Origin: CAYFQV01 sp964413635
GTDB taxonomy: Bacteria > Spirochaetota > Spirochaetia > DSM-27196 > PWMO01
DNA length: 64,000 bases
Assembly (NCBI GenBank): GCA_964413635.1
Contig: CAYPTH010000002.1
Coordinates: 1 to 64,000 of the forward strand
Reading direction: 5' to 3'
Part shown: piece after piece, positions 9,701-16,918 of the stretch
Layout of the letters: the number at the start of each line of letters is the position of its first letter
Position numbering within the stretch: position 1 is the stretch's first letter
Made by a program: the position numbers and the translations under genes
Notes under the pieces: generated by a model
Database searches by the model: none
What the model was told of the DNA's origin: nothing
What the model saw: only the letters and a program-made list of their open reading frames with translations

Positions 9701-10223
9701 GCACGAGCGTGAGGTAGTCCGTGGCCAGGCGGGCAAAACCCTCGCCGTGGACATTGTCGAAGCCATTGGCCGCAACCAGTCGAGCCAGCACGGGATTTCG
9801 CCGATTGCGCACCATGAAGTCCAGGCTCAAGGAACGCGCAAGCTCGCCGAGCTCGAGCTCGTCGGTGCGATAATCCGGCGCAACGCCGAAGCGCCCCGCA
9901 GCGGCGCGAACAACGCGCCCGCAGAAGCTGTCGAGCGTCGAGATCTGCGCCTCGTCAAAGCGGGCCAGTTGCGCCGCTACGAATTGGTGCTCGCTTTCCT
10001 GGTACAGCAGCCGGTAGATACGCTCGTACATTTCGCTCGCGGCTTTTCGGGTGAAGGTCAGCGTGAGAATCCGGTCTACCGGAATACGCTCGTCCCGGAC
10101 GAGATGGACGAAACGCTGGGCAAGCACGGTCGTCTTGCCGGAGCCCGCACCGGCCACGACGACGGTGTTGCGCGAGGTGAAAACGGCTTCCTGTTGCTGT
10201 GGATCGAGCGATCTTCCCGCCAT
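6738..10223 (-). CDS. addA: AddA, helicase-nuclease of the AddAB recombination complex
   Basis: About 1161 residues. It is a UvrD-like superfamily 1 helicase: Walker A AGAGSGKTTV near residue 24, motif Ia LTFTRKAA, motif II IDEFQDNN, motif III GDEKQSIYRFRGAD, and motif V TIHKSKGLEFP. A C-terminal PD-(D/E)XK nuclease has core VVIDLKTDQ followed by LQMYLY. With AddB it resects double-strand breaks and loads RecA at Chi-like sites. A TTG codon at 10262 gives a longer frame, but the ATG pair at 10226/10223 lies just after the addB stop (10232) and behind GAGGG, so 10223 is preferred. The 3' end runs 34 bases into the convergent methyltransferase gene. Confidence 0.93.
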   Translation of the reverse strand: MAGRSLDPQQQEAVFTSRNTVVVAGAGSGKTTVLAQRFVHLVRDERIPVDRILTLTFTRKAASEMYERIYRLLYQESEHQFVAAQLARFDEAQISTLDSFCGRVVRAAAGRFGVAPDYRTDELELGELARSLSLDFMVRNRRNPVLARLVAANGFDNVHGEGFARLATDYLTLVPEQDFAGMHSRQVNALVEALENQIAELRAGAQRLLAVETEASTALDARREAIAGIRWELLQPPPELDEGYLTALRTRLEALLRFDRRSGKKSDPNLKAFHELGAELRGRAELIVSLGETLRLREELGELFRLVAAFRADLAHEKRRRGLLSYRDVLTMAIYALAELPDIRRFFASRFDRVMIDEFQDNNEEQKRLLYLLSLDERAVSDRVLDPDASLLQPEKLFFVGDEKQSIYRFRGADVRAFKGLSDELSAQGSDPVLLRTNYRSAKGLIDFYNVLFEHVMQGDDEATRAGYEARFESLQAGPAAAEQPASVEVLYAPRDDLRGESDRSEALRPDEAEAYAIAQRILQATAGTGRPITAADGTTTNPGFGDIAVLLRSSGNQIIFERVFRALGIPYQTQSVRSLFLEAPAYDAYAWLRLVTVPEDRLAYAAALRSPLVGLSDDGIGVVLAHGASRRDASPFEISGSLMDLPAEDDADRLARGGEIYRRLRGLADSVAHSELVSEIWYALGYRYLVLRDPSLHAYAEHYDYLLELARLHAREPLAAFVEALRGQLGQYQRAEDVEIDVHGRPAVQIMTIHKSKGLEFPIVFLANAGNTGRADGMGTSPFYISDEHGLTFNLPTREWAIDNRTRSNYFFQVGREEDKARDRAELKRLLYVATTRAQNHLIVSGVFTKQNYRSEDHLLNMVLRGIGADPEALATDGAESGTPDASAAGVELAPIPRVARATLYRRRGSASRTDLGAYAQALASVPTPERTVSRRDFSVTELAAAADQRPTPGQDAAGEGAGVEAAAGESRGAEDSGSTEALFGSLSHALVDAMVTAEDVETLPISPDVLPLDLRRRASQGELTALLPEAYKLARRFVESPWGLRLREQRGAVKIEEAFVLSHRSRDETVRIHGQFDFYLEEADRAVVIDLKTDQRLDPERHALQMYLYRKAAAALSGKPAVSVLHYLRHGNEYELETVYSEDEVDAAIQAARRVSSSR

Positions 10224-10231
10224 CATCGCCC

Positions 10232-13042
10232 TCAGTTTCCCACGGAGAAGCGGTGCCGGCACACGCCGCGCAGCCGGCAGGAGGTGCAGCCCCAGTCCGG
10301 ATCGGGGGCCCGAAAATCGCCGTTCCGGAAGCGCTCCGGCATGGCGCGAAGCCGCTCGTCAACTCGTGACACCAAGACCTCCATCTCCTCCCTGGTCAGG
10401 TATGCGCCCCTCCCCGGTCCGCCGAAGACGTACTTCACCGACGCCTCCTCGAGCCCGTAGTACGCCGCCGACTCGACCGTGTGACCGCTGCGCTCGAGAA
10501 GGTACACATACGCGGCCATTTGAAGACTGACCTCCACATCGTCATCCACCGAGCCGGGGGTGTCGGCGGGATGGTCCTCGAGCTCCACGCGCAGCCGACG
10601 CTTCCCGGGAGTATTGCGTCGCTTGTAGTCCACCAGGGATAGGGCGCCGCTGTCGGGATTCCGCAGGATCCGATCGATCCGCCCGTGCAAGCCCATTCGG
10701 TCGGCGGAGACGGCTTCGCCGGCGGTGGCCGGGGGCCCGGCAGCCTGGGGATCCGGGCGCGCAGGGAAGGCGTAGTCGCCTTCGAGGTCGAAGATCTCGT
10801 AGCCGGCAAAATGCTCTACGTCGTAGGCAAGCACCGATGCCGTGATTTGGTCGAGAAGAATGTGAAGGGACCCCTCGCTTGTGACCCGGAGGGTCGCACC
10901 TTCCCGCTCGACGAGCTGCCGCACAATGCTGCGCGACTGTTCGACGTAGCGCTGGTAGTGAGACGGCTCGATTACGCCGTCGGTATCCGCGATCCACTCG
11001 TACAGGCCTTGGAGAACGCGGTGGTAGAGCGTACCGATGTGGCGAGGCTCGGATGGGGCGGGCAGCGTCTCCACCTCTCGCGCTCCGAAGAGAAACTCCA
11101 TGAGATATCCGAAGGGGCAGTTCCAGTAGCGTTCGAAGGCGGTGACGGATATCTCCCCCGGGAGCTCGGTCTCCCCGTTCTCGAGGCGCCCGACAGAGCG
11201 ACTCCGGTCCATCCACGCCGCGCGAGGGATGGTGCCCGCGATCCGCTCCAAGCCCCGGCGCTGCCTGGGATAGAGCCGGCGCGGCGCATCCGGGGAGACT
11301 CGCGCCAGATAGCGCTCCTCCTCGAGGAGGGGATCTGCGACGAGCTCGGCCGGGCTTCCAAAGATGCCGGCCGAGGTGAACGTGCCCGCGGGAAGCTGCG
11401 CCCCCGCGGTGCCGCGCTCCGCCACGCTGAAGCGCACATGCGCCCCGGAGCAGCCGTAGGCGTAGAGCATGGCATCGCTGACGTCGTAAGCGGCCAGTCC
11501 CAGGGCCTCGTGACTCGACTCCGGAATGAGCTGCACGACGCCGGCGCCGCTCACCTTCGTGGCCCCCTGAGAGGCGTTCACCACAAAGTGGTAACGTGGC
11601 TCCATGGCGGCTGAGACGCGATAGGGATAGACGCCAATCCCACCCCCGCGGTCCTTCGGTACGTACTGCCGATCGGAGAGCATCGTCAGGAAGAAGCCGA
11701 AGGGATCGCTTAGCTCCGGCAATCCCCTCTCCTCTTCTCCCACGAGGTCGGTCAAGACATCCAAGGCCGCCTGGAACGCGCGCTCCTCTTCTGCGGGCAT
11801 CGCATTCGTGTTCAGATAGAGGTTAAAGAAGGCGTAGAGGCGCTCGCGGATCTTTGCGAACGACGGAGCCGTGACGATTCCCCGGATGTTCCTGCTCAAC
11901 TCGAAAACTGCCGNNNNNNNNNNNNNNNNNNNNNNNNNNNNNNNNNNNNNNNNNNNNNNNNNNNNNNNNNNNNNNNNNNNNNNNNNNNNNNNNNNNNNNN
12001 NNNNNNNNNNNNNCGGTTCGGCGCTCGGTTCGGCCTCCCGCCGGCTCGCGTCGAACCAGAGACGTCCTTGGTCGGCGGCGCGAGTCAGACCGTGTCGCAG
12101 CACTGCCGCGTCCGTCCACGGAATGGAGTGGTGAAAGACGAGGTCACGCATGCGTTCGTAGCGATAGGAGGCGCCGTGGGCCTCCGACAAGAGGCGGAAC
12201 AGCGCGACGCCGGGATAGTCCGACAGGGGCTGTCCCTGGCGAAGCACGACAGGTACGCCCCGCTTGTCCGCCTCGAGGCGAACGCGATCACGAAGGCCGG
12301 ACAGATCGGCAACCGTAAGCGCAATCTCCTCGGCCGGGACACCCTCATCCAGAAGCCCCTCGATACGAAGAAGGGTGTCGCTGAGCTCGGTCGAGGTGTT
12401 GGGATACCGTGCCAGGCTGGTCTCCGATCCAAACCCCGTCGGCGCCGGATAGAGCGAGACCCCTGGGGCGCCGGAAAGGGCGTCGCGAAACTCGGGGAAG
12501 TCCGTCGCGAGATTGCAGGCAATAAGCGCGACGCTAGCGTCCGGCTCGGTGAAGGTGGTGCTGCGCCACCGCGGTTCAAAAAGCATGTGCTCGTCGAGGA
12601 AATCGCGGTAGGCCCCGAAGAGACGTCCGAGGTCTCTAATCAACGGCGCCGGCACGCCCTCCTCTGCGCGTCGCAGGAGTGCGTCGAGAATCGGCAGAAG
12701 ACCCGTCACCGCCCCGGCATATCGAGCGGAGTAGCCTGCGTACTCCGGCGCAATGAGCACTTCGAGGATGGGCTCCCGGGCGTTCTCGCCGAGCAGGCGC
12801 TCAACAAAGATGCGCCGCATCAGCCGGTTCGCCGGCCGCCGCGACTCGTAGACACCGAAGGACTCTTCCTTGAAGCGGTCCCACGACATGACGGAGTTGC
12901 TCCACACAGCGCCCATGTCGTGGGCAAGGCGGCCCCGCCAGAATGCAGCAGATACCTCCGCGGGAAACACGAGCCGCCTAGCGCCGGCGGAGAGAGCTTC
13001 ATTGACCATGGTCTGGAATCGAACGGAACGAGCTTCGGACAT
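10232..13042 (-). CDS. addB: AddB-like PD-(D/E)XK nuclease/inactivated helicase, interrupted by an assembly gap
   Basis: About 936 residues including 34 unknown ones from the N run at 11914-12013. The N-terminal half is a divergent helicase scaffold without a clear Walker A. The C-terminal third holds a RecB-type nuclease (FERYWNCPFGYLMEF, later LSLVDYKRR). It ends in a Cys cluster CTSCRLRGVC that, with the Cys near NCPF, would hold the iron-sulphur staple of AddB nucleases. It is directly upstream of addA, which starts 8 bases after this stop. The start at 13042 (MSEARSVRF) is the first methionine that suits the family; no Shine-Dalgarno is evident. The frame is the same on both sides of the gap, but the true missing length is unknown. 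Confidence 0.85.
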   Translation of the reverse strand: MSEARSVRFQTMVNEALSAGARRLVFPAEVSAAFWRGRLAHDMGAVWSNSVMSWDRFKEESFGVYESRRPANRLMRRIFVERLLGENAREPILEVLIAPEYAGYSARYAGAVTGLLPILDALLRRAEEGVPAPLIRDLGRLFGAYRDFLDEHMLFEPRWRSTTFTEPDASVALIACNLATDFPEFRDALSGAPGVSLYPAPTGFGSETSLARYPNTSTELSDTLLRIEGLLDEGVPAEEIALTVADLSGLRDRVRLEADKRGVPVVLRQGQPLSDYPGVALFRLLSEAHGASYRYERMRDLVFHHSIPWTDAAVLRHGLTRAADQGRLWFDASRREAEPSAEPXXXXXXXXXXXXXXXXXXXXXXXXXXXXXXXXXXAVFELSRNIRGIVTAPSFAKIRERLYAFFNLYLNTNAMPAEEERAFQAALDVLTDLVGEEERGLPELSDPFGFFLTMLSDRQYVPKDRGGGIGVYPYRVSAAMEPRYHFVVNASQGATKVSGAGVVQLIPESSHEALGLAAYDVSDAMLYAYGCSGAHVRFSVAERGTAGAQLPAGTFTSAGIFGSPAELVADPLLEEERYLARVSPDAPRRLYPRQRRGLERIAGTIPRAAWMDRSRSVGRLENGETELPGEISVTAFERYWNCPFGYLMEFLFGAREVETLPAPSEPRHIGTLYHRVLQGLYEWIADTDGVIEPSHYQRYVEQSRSIVRQLVEREGATLRVTSEGSLHILLDQITASVLAYDVEHFAGYEIFDLEGDYAFPARPDPQAAGPPATAGEAVSADRMGLHGRIDRILRNPDSGALSLVDYKRRNTPGKRRLRVELEDHPADTPGSVDDDVEVSLQMAAYVYLLERSGHTVESAAYYGLEEASVKYVFGGPGRGAYLTREEMEVLVSRVDERLRAMPERFRNGDFRAPDPDWGCTSCRLRGVCRHRFSVGN
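11914..12013. other. Scaffold gap of 100 N
   Basis: Exactly 100 unknown bases inside addB. A round 100 is the usual placeholder for a gap of unknown size. Sequence on both sides reads in one addB frame. Confidence 0.98.
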
Positions 13043-13101
13043 GCTGCAGTCTAAACGAGGATAGCCCTTCTGCCGACCATTAAACAATGAGGGAGGATGG
13101 T

Positions 13102-13335
13102 ATGAAACGATATCCGTCCACGGACCAGGTATTCCAGGTAAAGGGCGATGCCTCCATTCGCACCTACTTGAGGCTCCTCCAGGAAAAGCCGAACGGCTTC
13201 ATGGTGAAGATCACCAGCGTCGGGCAGTATTCGGTGAAGGAATCCGAAGAGTACATCACCAAGGCCCTTCTCGAAACCTGCTTGCGAACCGGCTATCTCC
13301 TGGAGTGCAGCGAACGGGAAGCCGTCGCGGTCTAA
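13102..13335 (+). CDS. Small conserved-type hypothetical protein
   Basis: 77 residues from the ATG at 13102, chosen because GGGAGG ends 5 bases upstream; an in-frame ATG at 13087 lacks a ribosome site. The product (MKRYPSTDQVF at its start, EYITKALLETCLRTGYL near its end) has no signal peptide, membrane segment or metal motif. It is likely alpha/beta and cytosolic. I do not recognise a family. It is divergent from addB with 59 bases between starts, and a tRNA gene follows. Confidence 0.75.
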   Translation: MKRYPSTDQVFQVKGDASIRTYLRLLQEKPNGFMVKITSVGQYSVKESEEYITKALLETCLRTGYLLECSEREAVAV

Positions 13336-13363
13336 GCACCGCGACGCACCGTTTTTGCATATC

Positions 13364-13392
13364 TTGACATCACACATCGCGCTCCGTATGAT
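13364..13392 (+). promoter_or_regulatory. Sigma70-type promoter of tRNA-Ala
   Basis: Consensus -35 TTGACA at 13364-13369, a 17-base spacer, and -10 TATGAT at 13387-13392. The tRNA begins 15 bases after the -10. This is the best promoter match in the window. Confidence 0.9.
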
Positions 13393-13407
13393 GAAGCCAA
13401 TTCTCGT

Positions 13408-13484
13408 GGGGGTGTAGCTCAGTTGGCTAGAGTACTTGAATGGCATTCAAGGGGTCACGGGTTCGAATCCCGTCACCTCCACCA
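13408..13484 (+). tRNA. tRNA-Ala(GGC)
   Basis: 77 bases with an encoded CCA end (13482-13484) and discriminator A at 13481. The seven-pair acceptor stem has the G3-U70 wobble that identifies alanine tRNAs (GGGGGTG with CACCTCC). The anticodon stem is CTTGA/TCAAG and the loop ATGGCAT puts anticodon GGC at 13442-13444, reading GCC and GCU. The T arm CACGGGTTCGAATCCCGTC is standard apart from its bounds. Confidence 0.97.
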
Positions 13485-13490
13485 AGGGCA

Positions 13491-13521
13491 GGGCTGATAC
13501 GATAGGGGTATCAGCCCTTTT
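13491..13521 (+). terminator. Rho-independent terminator after tRNA-Ala
   Basis: Perfect 10-base-pair stem GGGCTGATAC / GTATCAGCCC with a 7-base loop, followed by TTTT at 13518-13521. It is the only canonical intrinsic terminator I saw in the window. Confidence 0.92.
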
Positions 13522-13553
13522 CATGTCGAGAACGACCATCGACTATACGACGC

Positions 13554-15206
13554 ATGAGCGACAAGTTCGATAATCCCGATAATCTCTTCACAAATGAGGA
13601 CGATCCGGCGGAGGCGCTGCTCGAAAGCGTTGAAGACTCGGACGGTGTTCCCGATTTCCAGGACCTCTTTGATGACGCAGGTGGCGACGGCAATGAGGAG
13701 ACCGGCTCCAAGGCGGAACCGAGCCTCCAATCTCGCGGCTTCAACGTTCCGAAGAAGCTCGAAGAGGCACCCAAACCCTACTTCGCCGACAAGAAGTACT
13801 ACAAGCAGGTCTTGACCGGCGAGGGAGAGGCCTCCAAACGCGTCCACTCCCTGCTGAGCCAGTTCCTCAACGCCCAAGATTCGCAAGATCGCGGCATGTA
13901 CCGCGGCAAGCTGATTCCCGCCGTGTGGGAGCTCAACGCCTCAATTGCCGCAAAGATCACTCAGCATCCTCCCCAACCCAAGATATTGATGCTCCGCTTC
14001 GGCGTGCTTCTGCCCACGCTCATCGCGAAGGACGAACGAGACGCCCTCTCTCGGGTTGTTCACGAAAACAAGACGGGCGAGCCGATTCATTACGTGGATG
14101 AGTGGCTCGTCATCGTTGCAAAGGGGCGGGTCAACGCCTCAGCCGTGGATGAGACCAAGACCTCGCAGAAACGTGCACCCGACAAGACCTTTGCGCTCAT
14201 TGAGAAGGCGCGGGGGAAGTACGAAGCGCAACTCAATGTCGTGAAGAGTCGCGCCATGGAGATGGAGAGCGAGGAGGAAACGCTCAAAGAGGGCATTGAA
14301 GTCCTGGTAAATCACGATCGGATGGACGAGTTCGACGGAGTCATTGCTCCGTTCACGGATGGGCAGCGCTCCTCTCTTACCGACATCAACAACAGCATTC
14401 GCCGCCTTACCACGCTCAACAAGGACCTCAGCAGACAAATCTCCGAGCTCGAAACGGCCAAGGAGCACCTGGAACAACTTCAGGAGCGGGAAGATGAAAT
14501 GGATGAGGAGAATGCCGTCGATACCAAGACGGTCGTCAACGAGCTCAACACCATCCGGCAGATGGCCAAGCTCTGCGTCGGCCGGCAGGGCAATCACTTC
14601 CCCGTCCTCATGAAACAGTATCTGCGGGGTAGCCTGCAAGAGTTCGGGAGTCGAGAACAGGTCATTAAGGTGCTGGCCGATGTCGAGTATCTGGATCCGA
14701 GCATCTTTCTGCGTACATACAAGCAACAAACGAACCGGATCGTGCCCTACGTCATTCTGATCCCCTCGTACGGGGATCAGGGCATCTGCTGGGAACCCTT
14801 CGAGCGCTACAACCGTTCAACCAGCCGAGGCCGACTGGCCATCCCCATGTTTGCGAAGGAGCTGCGCGTTGCCGTAATCGCCGCCCTTGGCGACCTCCGT
14901 TGGCAGATTGCCAAAGAGAAGGCGCAGCACTACTGGATGGAAGAGGGGCTCACCGGGTGGTACTACCAGTGGTTCAGCGAGCGGAAAATGAAGGGGGATG
15001 TGAAAGACGCCTTCGTGCAGGATTACATCCTCTGGCTCACGAAAGAGTGCGAGGGGACGCAGAAGCTCGAGCGTGAGGTCCGTGACATTTTCTGGCGCTA
15101 CATGCCCTTCCCGCAAGACGTGAAAGACAAGCTCAAGAATCGGGGCTTCGTCTACAACGAGCTATACAAGAAAGACCAGAACCGCGCGATGTCGGACGGC
15201 TATTGA
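13554..15206 (+). CDS. Conserved-looking hypothetical protein, 550 residues, acidic N-terminus and coiled coil
   Basis: Not recognised. The first 65 residues are strongly acidic and look disordered. A globular part follows (from about KPYFADKKYYKQVL to the VDEWLVIVAKG stretch). Residues about 205-330 form a charged coiled coil rich in Glu/Lys. The last 200 residues, rich in aromatic positions such as GLTGWYYQWF and DIFWRYMPFP, look folded. There is no signal peptide or membrane segment, so it is probably cytosolic. It may be restricted to spirochaetes (inference; a homology search is needed). It lies alone between the tRNA terminator and a convergent gene. No good Shine-Dalgarno precedes the ATG. 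Confidence 0.8.
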   Translation: MSDKFDNPDNLFTNEDDPAEALLESVEDSDGVPDFQDLFDDAGGDGNEETGSKAEPSLQSRGFNVPKKLEEAPKPYFADKKYYKQVLTGEGEASKRVHSLLSQFLNAQDSQDRGMYRGKLIPAVWELNASIAAKITQHPPQPKILMLRFGVLLPTLIAKDERDALSRVVHENKTGEPIHYVDEWLVIVAKGRVNASAVDETKTSQKRAPDKTFALIEKARGKYEAQLNVVKSRAMEMESEEETLKEGIEVLVNHDRMDEFDGVIAPFTDGQRSSLTDINNSIRRLTTLNKDLSRQISELETAKEHLEQLQEREDEMDEENAVDTKTVVNELNTIRQMAKLCVGRQGNHFPVLMKQYLRGSLQEFGSREQVIKVLADVEYLDPSIFLRTYKQQTNRIVPYVILIPSYGDQGICWEPFERYNRSTSRGRLAIPMFAKELRVAVIAALGDLRWQIAKEKAQHYWMEEGLTGWYYQWFSERKMKGDVKDAFVQDYILWLTKECEGTQKLEREVRDIFWRYMPFPQDVKDKLKNRGFVYNELYKKDQNRAMSDGY

Positions 15207-15220
15207 GCGCCCCGCTCCCC

Positions 15221-15493
15221 TCACTTCTTGCGTCGAAAGATCGGGTCGAAGTACTTCTCCATGTCAATCCGATTCGTCAGCAGCTTGATTACCCGGTGAT
15301 AGGCGAAGTAGGTCGCGACGATCGAGCCGACAAAGATAACGATCACGGCAATCTGATCCCCCGCCGGAGGCAGTGCCGGCGCGAGAAAGCGTCCAAACAA
15401 AACGAAGAGCAGCAAAAAGACAACGGTCATAACCACCACGTTTCCGATGGTGGCGCCAACAATAAAGAGTACGGTGTTAACCTTCTTGTTCAT
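15221..15493 (-). CDS. Small inner-membrane protein downstream of lspA
   Basis: 90 residues from an ATG at 15493 that overlaps the lspA end by 17 bases. AAGGA lies about 10 bases upstream. Two hydrophobic segments (residues about 7-37 and 48-66) are followed by a basic tail ending FRRKK. I recognise no family. Its tight coupling to lspA suggests cotranslation, and a role in the envelope is likely but not shown. Confidence 0.7.
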   Translation of the reverse strand: MNKKVNTVLFIVGATIGNVVVMTVVFLLLFVLFGRFLAPALPPAGDQIAVIVIFVGSIVATYFAYHRVIKLLTNRIDMEKYFDPIFRRKK

Positions 15494-16013
15494 GTTCGCT
15501 AGATCCTTCCCCCGTGAAAAACATGCTTGCAACCAATAGAATCCCGCAGACAACAACCGAGGCGTCCGCAACGTTGAATGTCGGCCAGCGGACCATACCA
15601 AACAGCCCATAGATCTTGACGTCAACGAAGTCTACCACGCCTTGCGAGCGGAACACGCGATCGATCAGGTTGCCCAGTCCACCGCCCACGATCCCCGCCA
15701 GGATCCACCGCTGTAGCCGCGTGAGCTCATTGGTGCGAAAGTAGTACACCATGAGCGCAGCGAGCACGACGCCGGGAAGGGCCGCGAACAGAGCCGATCT
15801 TAGGCCCTGTGGCAAGGAATCCCCCATGCTGAAGGCGATCCCCAGATTCCTCGTGTGAATGAGGCGCAGAAAATCCCCGATCACGTTGATGGTCGGACCG
15901 CCCTCGCCAATGAGTGCAATATTCTGAACCACGAAGTACTTCGTGATCTGATCTACCACGACAATGATGAGGATGAGCATCAGTGGTCGCAGCATCTCCT
16001 TGCGTGTTGCCAT
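15477..16013 (-). CDS. lspA: Signal peptidase II (prolipoprotein signal peptidase)
   Basis: 178 residues with four membrane segments. It cleaves the signal peptide of diacylated prolipoproteins before the lipobox Cys. Family motifs are all present: VDQITKYF near the N-terminus, HTRNLGIAFS, GNLIDR, GVVDFVD, and WPTFNVADAS, which carry the conserved aspartates of the catalytic dyad. lnt and an lgt-like gene elsewhere in the window complete the pathway. It is in a minus-strand group after the Nif3-like gene (22-base gap). Confidence 0.95.
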   Translation of the reverse strand: MATRKEMLRPLMLILIIVVVDQITKYFVVQNIALIGEGGPTINVIGDFLRLIHTRNLGIAFSMGDSLPQGLRSALFAALPGVVLAALMVYYFRTNELTRLQRWILAGIVGGGLGNLIDRVFRSQGVVDFVDVKIYGLFGMVRWPTFNVADASVVVCGILLVASMFFTGEGSSEHEQEG

Positions 16014-16035
16014 GCGTATTCCTTGTACTAGACGC

Positions 16036-16797
16036 CTAAAGACCGGTGGGTACGTCTATGAAGGTCGTTTGCAAGCCGGTGTCGTCGGCTAAGCTCTCGG
16101 CGAGGGCCGACACGCCCCAGGTCTCAGTGTTGTAGTGACCGCCGAATATCACGTTGATCCCATCTTCGAGGGCGGCGTGGTAGATCGTATGAGAGGCATC
16201 TCCCGTGATGAACACGTCCAAGCCCTTGTGTATTGCCTCGTGGACCGAAGCCGGTGCACCACCGGAGACGATTCCCACCTGTCGGATGTCCGCGACCCCA
16301 AAGGGAAGAGACTGGATAACGCTCTCCGATGAACCGAAGAGCGTTGCGATGATCTGCTCCAGGTTCTGCTCTTCGGGAAGCCTGCCACGGTATCCGATCA
16401 TCTCTCCCTTGATTTCGCCAAAGGATTCAATCTTGTCGAGCTTCAGCCGACGAGCCATTTGGATGTTGTTACCGAGATCTGGATGCTTGTCCAGGGGAAG
16501 ATGAATGGCGTAAAGGGCCAGGTCATTTTGCAGCAGATGGTGAATCCGGCGGTAGTGATGGCCGGTCAGGGCGCGTTCCTTGCCCCAGAAGATGCCGTGA
16601 TGGACCACCAGCACCTGCGCGCCTTGTTCGCAGGCACGCTCAAAGGTTTCCAGACATGCGTCGACTGCAAAGGCAACTTTCGAGATTGGCGTATCACTTC
16701 GCCCCACCTGGACGCCGTTCATGGACGGGTCAATAGGGGCCATCTCGTCAATTGCCAAGTGACCTCGAAAGTACTGATCCAGCTCCTTCAACAACAT
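16036..16797 (-). CDS. Nif3-like dinuclear metal-centre protein
   Basis: 253 residues from the ATG at 16797; an upstream in-frame start would add 15 residues that do not fit. Metal-ligand motifs typical of the Nif3/YbgI family are visible: HHGIFW at about 66-71, LDKHPDLGNN near 105, and the C-terminal GGHYNTE near 220. Family members form hexameric rings with two metals per subunit; the in vivo reaction is not settled (GTP cyclohydrolase-like or phosphoesterase activities have been suggested). It precedes lspA and is divergent from the Lon-like protease. Confidence 0.9.
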   Translation of the reverse strand: MLLKELDQYFRGHLAIDEMAPIDPSMNGVQVGRSDTPISKVAFAVDACLETFERACEQGAQVLVVHHGIFWGKERALTGHHYRRIHHLLQNDLALYAIHLPLDKHPDLGNNIQMARRLKLDKIESFGEIKGEMIGYRGRLPEEQNLEQIIATLFGSSESVIQSLPFGVADIRQVGIVSGGAPASVHEAIHKGLDVFITGDASHTIYHAALEDGINVIFGGHYNTETWGVSALAESLADDTGLQTTFIDVPTGL

Positions 16798-16918
16798 GGC
16801 GCCATTATATCCGCCGGCCCGGCGTTTGCAAATGCGGAGCACCGAGCCGCAGTGGGTACCTTGTATTGTGTGGAGCTTGGTACTATTTTATCCACGATAC
16901 GATACGATAGTTCTACCC

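Noticed and set aside
9276..10460. 394-codon open frame opposite addA
   Set aside because: Antisense of the helicase motifs; runs across the addA/addB junction.
16895..16909. Triple CGATA repeat as a -10 box for the Lon-like gene
   Set aside because: TACGAT boxes exist but no -35 element lies at a workable distance.
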